From AG25 sp035604455 (GTDB taxonomy: Bacteria; Gemmatimonadota; Gemmatimonadetes; Gemmatimonadales; GWC2-71-9): 38,493 bases of DNA. The notes under the pieces are model-generated. The model did no database searches and was not told where the DNA came from. It worked only from the letters and a program-made list of their open reading frames with translations. The position numbers and the translations under genes are program-made. The DNA lies in contig DATNIM010000080.1 in NCBI GenBank assembly GCA_035604455.1, forward strand, positions 1 to 38,493, given 5' to 3'. How positions within the stretch are numbered: position 1 is the first letter of the stretch; each line of letters starts with the position of its first letter. Positions 33,585 to 38,493 of this stretch are shown here, one piece after another.

Positions 33585-35315
33585 GTGCTGGGACTCGGCG
33601 CCTGCTCCTCGCGCCCGGCCCCCACGCCCCTCGCTCCCACGCCGGCGCCGGTCGCCGCGGCGCCCGAGCGGGACAGTCTTGCCCTAGTCGACTCCCTGCT
33701 CGCGAGCCTTACGCTCGAACAGAAGGCAGCCCAAGTCGTGATGCCGCTCGTGAGCGGCGCCTACGCGGCCGCGGATGACTCGGCCTTGCAGGTCGCCCTG
33801 CGCTGGGTCGACTCGCTCGGCGTGGGCGGCCTCGTCGTCTCCGGGGGCTCGCCCTTCGACATCGCCGAGAAGCTGAACGCGCTACAGCGGCGGTCCCGCG
33901 TCCCGCTCCTCGTCTCAGCCGACCTCGAGTGGGGCGCGGGGATGCGGCTGCGTGGCGGCACGGCCTTCCCGATGATGATGGCGATCGGCGCGACGGGCAA
34001 TCCGGCCGATGCCTACATGATCGGCGAAGCCGCGGCTCTGGAAGGGCGCGCCGTCGGGATTCAGGTCAATTTCGCGCCCGATGCGGATCTCAACAACAAT
34101 CCGCTGAACCCGATCATCAACGTGCGCTCCTTCGGCGAGAGTCCGGCGGCGGTCGCCCCGCTCGTCGAGGCCTATGTGCGCGGTCTCGAAGACCACGGCA
34201 TGATCGCCACGCTCAAGCACTTCCCTGGCCACGGCGATACGCGCGAGGACTCGCACATCGGGCTGCCGGTGGTGATGACGAGCTACCAGCATCTCGACTC
34301 CGCCGAGTTCGTACCCTTCCGGGCGGGGATCCGGGCCGGCGCCGGGGCGATCATGAGCGCGCACATCGCGCTGCCCGCGGTGACGGGCTCGGACGATCCG
34401 GCCACGCTGTCGAGCGCCGTGCTCACCGGCCTGCTGCGCGACTCGCTCAGGTTCCAGGGGCTCGTAGTCACGGACGCCCTGACCATGGGCGCGATCACGA
34501 CCCGCTTCGGCGCGGCCGACGCGGCAGCGCGCGCGTTCGCCGCGGGGTCGGATCTCCTGCTCATGCCGAGCGACGCCGACTCCGCCGTCCTCGGCGTGAC
34601 GGCCGCCGTCGCCGACGGCCGGGTGCCGCTCGCGCGGCTCGATCAATCGGTGCGGCGCCTCGTGCTCATGAAGTGGCGCCTGGGACTCTTTGCCCGCCGC
34701 ACCGTGTCGCTCGACTCGCTTCCCGAGACGGTCGGTGCCCGGCGCTTCCGCGACGAGGCCCGTGACCTCGCGGTCCGGGCGCTCACGCTCGTGCGCGACA
34801 GCGGGAGCGTGCTCGCGGGCTTGCGCGCCCGCCGCTCGCGGATCGCCCTCATCGCCTACGGCGACGAGCTCAACGCGAACGTCGGGAGCGTGGTCGCCGA
34901 CGTGCTCCGGCACGGCGGCGATACGGTCGGCTACTTCCGGTTGTGGCCGATGTCAGGGACGCTCTCCTACGACTCGGCCCGCGCCACGCTCGCGCGGGGT
35001 CGGGAGGCCGTGTTCATCACGGACGTGCGGCCGCTCACGGCCCGGGGCACGATCGCCCTACCCGATTCCATGGCCGATCTGATCGCCGCGACGGACCGCC
35101 GACGCCCAACCGTCCTCGTGTCGCTCGGCAGCCCGTACTTGCTCGATCAGACGACCGCCAAGTCCTACCTGCTCGCCTGGAGTGGCGTGACGGCGGCCGA
35201 ACGCGCGGTGGGGCTCGCGCTGCTCGGGACGGTCCCGATCGGCGGGCACTTGCCGATCCGGCTCCCGCCCGCCTACCCCGTGGGTTGGGGGTTGCAACTC
35301 CCGACCGTTCCATGA
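33585..35315 (+). CDS. nagZ: Beta-N-acetylglucosaminidase NagZ-like lipoprotein, N-terminus frame-shifted
   Basis: This GH3 enzyme of 576 residues from GTG 33585 has KHFPGHGDTREDSHIGLP (from Lys211; the Asp-His general acid pair) and VVTDALTMGAI (nucleophile Asp297). A C-terminal GH3 domain follows from about residue 380, the two-domain layout of Gram-positive NagZ. It removes GlcNAc from muropeptides. The N-terminus GLGACSSRPAP is a lipobox (Cys7) but the signal peptide before it is too short. ATG at 33550 encodes MRHLSIA then TAG in the neighbouring frame, and the frame in use reads RLALLGVLGLGACSS back to the same spot. One missing base near 33571 would give a perfect lipoprotein signal. 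Its stop overlaps the next ATG. Confidence 0.9.
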   Translation: MLGLGACSSRPAPTPLAPTPAPVAAAPERDSLALVDSLLASLTLEQKAAQVVMPLVSGAYAAADDSALQVALRWVDSLGVGGLVVSGGSPFDIAEKLNALQRRSRVPLLVSADLEWGAGMRLRGGTAFPMMMAIGATGNPADAYMIGEAAALEGRAVGIQVNFAPDADLNNNPLNPIINVRSFGESPAAVAPLVEAYVRGLEDHGMIATLKHFPGHGDTREDSHIGLPVVMTSYQHLDSAEFVPFRAGIRAGAGAIMSAHIALPAVTGSDDPATLSSAVLTGLLRDSLRFQGLVVTDALTMGAITTRFGAADAAARAFAAGSDLLLMPSDADSAVLGVTAAVADGRVPLARLDQSVRRLVLMKWRLGLFARRTVSLDSLPETVGARRFRDEARDLAVRALTLVRDSGSVLAGLRARRSRIALIAYGDELNANVGSVVADVLRHGGDTVGYFRLWPMSGTLSYDSARATLARGREAVFITDVRPLTARGTIALPDSMADLIAATDRRRPTVLVSLGSPYLLDQTTAKSYLLAWSGVTAAERAVGLALLGTVPIGGHLPIRLPPAYPVGWGLQLPTVP

Positions 35316-36544
35316 GGCGCTGGATCGTCCTGGCCGCCGCCCTCTCGGGCGGCGGCTGCCACGCTCGCCTCGCGCCAGTCGAACCCGCTCGGACCCCCGC
35401 CCCCGCACCACCCTTGAGCGCGGCGCTGCCCGAGGCCGCTCCCCAGGCGTTGGGGTTCGACAGCACGGCACTCGAGGTGACCGTCGCATACCTGCGGGCC
35501 GAGGCCGATAGCGGCGCGTTTCCCGGCGCGGTGCTCGCCGTGGGACGCCACGGCCGGAGCGCGCTCCTCCGCGCCGTGGGACACTACGGCGCCGACGACC
35601 CTCGGCCGGTCGAGCCGAGCACGATGTATGACCTCGCGTCTGTCACCAAGGTCATCGTGCTCACGACCGCCTGCATGATGCTCGTCGATCAGGGGACGCT
35701 GGCGCTCGACGCGCCGGTCCGCCAATACCTCCCCGCGTTCCGCGGACCCGGCAAAGACGAGGTCACGATCCGGGAGCTCCTGGTCCACGCATCGGGGCTT
35801 CCGGGGTGGCGTCCGCTCTTCAGAGATGCCAGCACGCGCGCCGAGGCCCTTGCGCTCGTCGACACCACGCCGCTCGTGCACCCGCCGGGGACAGTGTTCG
35901 AGTACTCTGACCTCGGCGCGATCGTCCTGATGCAGGTGGTCGAGCATCTCCTGGGCGAGTCGCTGGACCAGTTCGCCGCGCGCCGTCTCTTCGGCCCGCT
36001 CGGGATGACGAGCACTCGCTACCTCCCGCCGCCCAGCTGGCGTCCACTCATCGCGCCGACGGAATTCGACACGGCCTTTCGCCACCGCATGCTCGTCGGG
36101 GAGGTGCACGACGAGAACGCGGGCCGCCTCGGCGGGGTCTCGGGACACGCCGGGTTGTTCTCCAACGCGCCCGATCTGGAGCGGTTCGCCGCCATGCTCC
36201 TGAACGGAGGGGCGTGGGACGACGTGCAATTCGTGCGGGCGGAAACCTTGGCCGAGTTCACCCGCCGCCAGGACCTACCACCGGGGTCGACGCGGGCGCT
36301 CGGGTGGGACACGCCCGACCTCCCGCCCGACTCGACGTCGAGCGCGGGCGCCCTGCTCTCCGCCCACGCCTTCGGTCACACGGGGTTCACCGGGACGTCG
36401 CTGTGGCTCGACCCCGATCGGGACCTGTTCATCATCCTGCTCACGAACCGCGTGAACCCCACCCGCTCAAACAACGCGATCCGACGGGTCCGCCATCACG
36501 TCGCGGACCTCGTCGTGCAGGCCCTCACCCATCCCGAGCTGTGA
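35312..36544 (+). CDS. Beta-lactamase family serine hydrolase, AmiE-like lipoprotein
   Basis: This 410-residue protein has a lipoprotein signal (MRRWIVLAAALSGGGC, lipid-modified Cys16) and a class C beta-lactamase/esterase fold: LASVTK (Ser110, Lys113), EYSDLG (Tyr198, YxN variant with Asp) and HTG at 356-358 in place of KTG. In Bacillus the recycling cluster pairs namZ and nagZ with amiE, a serine-type N-acetylmuramyl-L-alanine amidase of this fold. Position after nagZ with an ATGA overlap supports the same role: trimming peptides from MurNAc so NamZ and NagZ can act. A generic esterase is the alternative. Confidence 0.88.
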   Translation: MRRWIVLAAALSGGGCHARLAPVEPARTPAPAPPLSAALPEAAPQALGFDSTALEVTVAYLRAEADSGAFPGAVLAVGRHGRSALLRAVGHYGADDPRPVEPSTMYDLASVTKVIVLTTACMMLVDQGTLALDAPVRQYLPAFRGPGKDEVTIRELLVHASGLPGWRPLFRDASTRAEALALVDTTPLVHPPGTVFEYSDLGAIVLMQVVEHLLGESLDQFAARRLFGPLGMTSTRYLPPPSWRPLIAPTEFDTAFRHRMLVGEVHDENAGRLGGVSGHAGLFSNAPDLERFAAMLLNGGAWDDVQFVRAETLAEFTRRQDLPPGSTRALGWDTPDLPPDSTSSAGALLSAHAFGHTGFTGTSLWLDPDRDLFIILLTNRVNPTRSNNAIRRVRHHVADLVVQALTHPEL

Positions 36545-36556
36545 GGTCCGTCGCGC

Positions 36557-36976
36557 CTACCGTGGCCTGGGCGAGGAGATCGTCAGCTTGAATCCGTCGG
36601 GGTCCCGCAGCCGGCACATGCGGGTTCCAAACGGCGTATCGGCGGGCTCGGACTCAAGTGTCCCACCGTGGGTCTTGATCCGGCCCGCTATCGCGTCGAT
36701 GCTCTGCTCCGTCGTGAACTGGAGCGAAAACCCCTCTCCCTTGACCCGGTCCCAGCCCTTCGCGCCGTTGTCCTGATTGATCAGGATCCGAACGTCTCCA
36801 GCTTTCAAGGACACCGCCCGGAGAACGCCCTCGCGTTCGTGCCGGCGATCGACCGCGAAGCCCACGACATCGCGGTACCATGCGAGACTCGTCTCGATGT
36901 CCTTCACGGTGAGCGACGCCTCGAGACTGCGCGCCTGGAAGGGCTGCTCGAGATCCTTTGTGCCTTGAGGACTCAC
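36557..36976 (-). CDS. VOC (glyoxalase/dioxygenase) superfamily protein
   Basis: This 139-residue protein has two beta-alpha-beta-beta-beta repeats: SLEASLTVKDIETSLAWYRD with VGFAVDRRHE, and GFSLQFTTEQSIDAIAG with MCRLRDPDGFKLTI. It resembles small VOC proteins often called glyoxalase or bleomycin-resistance-like; the potential metal ligands are incomplete, and substrate is unknown. GTG at 36976 is chosen because GGAGG lies five bases upstream; the longer frame lacks support. It converges on the AmiE-like gene with 12 bases between. Confidence 0.85.
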   Translation of the reverse strand: MSPQGTKDLEQPFQARSLEASLTVKDIETSLAWYRDVVGFAVDRRHEREGVLRAVSLKAGDVRILINQDNGAKGWDRVKGEGFSLQFTTEQSIDAIAGRIKTHGGTLESEPADTPFGTRMCRLRDPDGFKLTISSPRPR

Positions 36977-37116
36977 GTAAACCTCCGAAACGAGACTCTT
37001 CGCGAACCTGGGGTGGGATGAAGCTACCAGAGCGCCCCGGCGCGGGGCAGCGGATCCCTCATCCACTTCGAGTCAGCTGTTCCCGCCAATTACGGCTCGC
37101 ACGGGGTCCGAAAGGA

Positions 37117-37148
37117 CAAAGGAGGACGGCCACTGCCGTCCTCCTTTG
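37117..37148 (-). terminator. Strong intrinsic terminator downstream of the Asp/His-rich gene
   Basis: A perfect 14-base-pair stem with loop of four bases (arms 37117-37130 and 37135-37148). Reading leftward it is followed by TCCTTT, reading rightward by CGTTCTT, so it may work both ways. It lies 26 bases past the stop at 37174. The rest of the 197-base gap shows nothing else. Confidence 0.8.
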
Positions 37149-37173
37149 CGTTCTTCTCGGCTCTCGGTACCGC

Positions 37174-37944
37174 TCAGCCGACCCCGCCTGATCCATTGAA
37201 GAAGCTGTTGCCGCCGACACTCTCACCACTCGAGAGCGTCAGCGAGAAGCCGTAGCCTGCGTACGGGGACGAACACGGAGTGCTCGACGCCGAAGAACCC
37301 TCGGCCGGCAGCTCCTCGGGACTCCCGGCCGGTGCGGCCTCGCAGACGGTATACGTGCCGGCGGCGAGATTCGCGAACGAGAACGCCCCGGTCGAATCCG
37401 TGGTGGTGGAAATCGTGGTGCCGCTCGAGTTGGTGAGGTACACCTTCCACCCCGCCATGGAGCCGTTGTCGCCGCTTACAGTCCCGCTGATCGACGCGGT
37501 GCCCGTGCCCATACCGCTGCCGCCCGACCCCGACCCTCCGGTCCCGCTACCGCTGCCACCCTTGCCACCATTGGCGTTGCACTGGGCATCGTGGTCGTCG
37601 CGGTCGTGGCCGCGGTCACGGTCCAAGCCGTGGGTGTGATCGTCGCGGTCGTCATCGCAGCAATCGTCCTTGTCCTTGCGATCGTGGTCGGACCGCAAGT
37701 CGTGATCGTCGTCGAACCGGCCGTCGTGCTTGTCTCGCTCGGGACATCCGAGGACGCTGCGGTCCGCGAGGCTCAGGCCGCCGACGTTGCTCTCTCTGGC
37801 GAACGGGAGGTTCGCCGATCCCAAGGCGGGGCTCACCGATCGAGCGAGCTCCGCCACCCCTGCCCGTGCTTCGGGCGCCCTCACTGCACCTAACTCCAAC
37901 GCCGTCAAGGCGATGGCGATCATTGCCACACTGCGCGCGCTCAT
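37174..37944 (-). CDS. Secreted protein with Asp/His-rich region and SdrD-B/prealbumin-like domain
   Basis: This 256-residue protein has a signal peptide (about residues 1-28, ending PEARA). Residues of about 69-121 are extremely acidic, about 22 Asp and 7 His in 53 residues, with CC and one more Cys. A Gly/Ser linker (about 125-147) leads to a carboxypeptidase-regulatory/SdrD-B-like beta sandwich: SISGTVSGDNGSMAGWKVYL, STGAFSFANLAAGTYTVCE and a Gly-rich end. The acidic part looks built to bind Ca2+ or other metal ions outside the cell. AGGAGGAG upstream fixes the ATG at 37944. Possible roles are adhesion or matrix; no homologue is named. Confidence 0.7.
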   Translation of the reverse strand: MSARSVAMIAIALTALELGAVRAPEARAGVAELARSVSPALGSANLPFARESNVGGLSLADRSVLGCPERDKHDGRFDDDHDLRSDHDRKDKDDCCDDDRDDHTHGLDRDRGHDRDDHDAQCNANGGKGGSGSGTGGSGSGGSGMGTGTASISGTVSGDNGSMAGWKVYLTNSSGTTISTTTDSTGAFSFANLAAGTYTVCEAAPAGSPEELPAEGSSASSTPCSSPYAGYGFSLTLSSGESVGGNSFFNGSGGVG

Positions 37945-38088
37945 AGCTCCTCCTCACGATGGTGAGCAGTACCAGGCTCCGGATTCGCTGTAGGGCGCGA
38001 AAGGGCGACAGGAGGGCCGGGTTCAACCAGCCGCGCTCACAATTCAACGTCCCTCGAGGCCAGCGCTGTGAGGAATGGCCAGGGGCTT

Positions 38089-38104
38089 TGTGACAGAGGT
38101 CACA
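38089..38104. promoter_or_regulatory. Perfect CRP/FNR-superfamily-type operator
   Basis: TGTGA and TCACA are separated by six bases, the exact CRP consensus, flanked by TT and AT. The site sits in the 397-base divergent gap, 145 bases before the Asp/His-rich gene and 237 before the pilin gene, so it could serve either. No CRP gene is in the window. The rest of the gap shows only the weak element below. Confidence 0.5.
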
Positions 38105-38244
38105 ATCGACACGCAATGCGCCCACGCAGCAGAGGATCGAGACCCCAAAACCCGCAAAACCCCTCGTCCTATGACGTTTCTATGCGCAACATTGTTCGAC
38201 TCTGTGTCCCTCATCGCGCAATTTTGGCGCTCTGGCCTGCCACC

Positions 38245-38260
38245 TTGGTACGCCGTGCGC
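38245..38260 (+). promoter_or_regulatory. Possible sigma-54 promoter for the pilin gene
   Basis: TTGGTACG followed by a GC such that GG and GC are ten bases apart (38247-38248 and 38259-38260) matches the -24/-12 spacing; the -12 half is poor. Type IV pilin genes are often sigma-54/PilR dependent. A leader of about 70 bases would result. Confidence 0.3.
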
Positions 38261-38341
38261 CCGGCGCCTGGGCTTTGGCCTCGCGGCGATTCGGAACGTT
38301 GCACGTTGGAGCCGTCAGACCGTCAACAATTAGGAGGCGAG

Positions 38342-38493
38342 ATGAACCGCAGGGGTTTCACGCTGATCGAGCTGTTGATCGTGGTGGTGATTATCGGGAT
38401 CCTCGCCGCCATCGCGATCCCGAAGTTCGCGAACACGAAGCAGAAGGCGTATGTCGCGTCAATGAAGTCCGACCTTCGCAACCTCGTGACCGC
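38342..38493 (+). CDS. Type IV prepilin, 3' end outside window
   Basis: The first 50 residues of a type IV prepilin are visible. MNRRG-FTLIELLIVVVIIG has a five-residue leader ending in Gly for prepilin peptidase cleavage and Glu5 of the mature chain, followed by the hydrophobic helix ILAAIAIPKF and NTKQKAYVASMKSDL. The helical start after the cleavage site matches major PilA-type or pseudopilin subunits; which one cannot be decided from the fragment. AGGAGG four bases before the ATG is a strong ribosome-binding site. A 397-base upstream region with candidate regulatory sites suggests a regulated, highly expressed gene. Confidence 0.93.
   Translation, partial: MNRRGFTLIELLIVVVIIGILAAIAIPKFANTKQKAYVASMKSDLRNLVT

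Noticed and set aside
37570..37740. Apparent short tandem repeats of GTCGTGGTCGTC type.
   Set aside because: They are explained by the Asp/His/Arg codons of the low-complexity protein segment, not by an independent DNA repeat or CRISPR array.
38010..38110. Possible cyclic-di-GMP riboswitch upstream of the Asp/His-rich gene, suggested by an ACAAAGCCCC stretch.
   Set aside because: The paired helices and the tetraloop/receptor elements of GEMM cannot be assembled from the sequence.

Overview
The window is a gene-dense, high-GC bacterial chromosome segment. Lipoprotein and Sec signal peptides, a type IV prepilin, an Amidase_3 protein and a NamZ/NagZ wall-recycling set suggest a diderm, aerobic heterotroph. 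My best guess is Gemmatimonadota or a neighbouring soil/sediment phylum, but no marker here fixes the taxon. I see no insertion sequences, phage genes, integrases or CRISPR arrays. Several apparent frame breaks (HEPN gene, TMEM175 remnant, nagZ signal peptide, PHP gene start) could be real decay or assembly errors.

Layout. 1-972: a nucleotidyltransferase (MNT) gene cut by the window edge, followed by a frame-broken HEPN partner. 1127-3121: an ABC-F ATPase. 3195-3702: a small membrane protein preceded by an out-of-frame TMEM175 fragment. 3771-6085: two GT4 glycosyltransferases. 6182-9949: DinB-like gene, then pyrF, pyrD, amidase and smpB read leftward. 10044-10127: tRNA-Leu(CAG), with promoters diverging from smpB. 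10196-11395: a patatin. 11681-15854: a sulfur island transcribed leftward: Rrf2 regulator, thiosulfate sulfurtransferase, cysteine synthase, JAMM protease, then a single protein fusing a CysO-like sulfur carrier, a MoeZ/ThiF adenylyltransferase and a rhodanese, closed by a strong terminator.

16493-26705 is one long leftward array of tightly packed genes: 2-oxoacid dehydrogenase E1alpha, E1beta and E2, two small unknown proteins, a PHP phosphoesterase, a peroxiredoxin with an in-frame TGA exactly at the catalytic position (probable selenoprotein), SDR, a DUF309 fusion, thioredoxin reductase, metallo-beta-lactamase, a tiny zinc ribbon, a YbhN-type membrane protein and an AhpD-like protein. 26796-32305 holds a divergent CopZ-like chaperone and a leftward operon joining inositol lipid synthesis (PI synthase-like, Ino1) to copper handling (cupredoxin, CopA). 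32367-36544 is a peptidoglycan recycling set (namZ, nagZ, AmiE-like serine hydrolase). 36557-38493 holds a VOC protein, a secreted Asp/His-rich protein, a regulatory intergenic region and the start of a type IV pilin gene.

Most promising: (1) the CysO-MoeZ-rhodanese fusion encoded with a Mec-like JAMM protease, CysM and a sulfurtransferase, which looks like a self-contained protein-thiocarboxylate route to cysteine with a carrier whose C-terminal Gly-Gly is buried inside a longer chain; (2) the cysteine-free peroxiredoxin with TGA at the peroxidatic position and a candidate bacterial SECIS hairpin.
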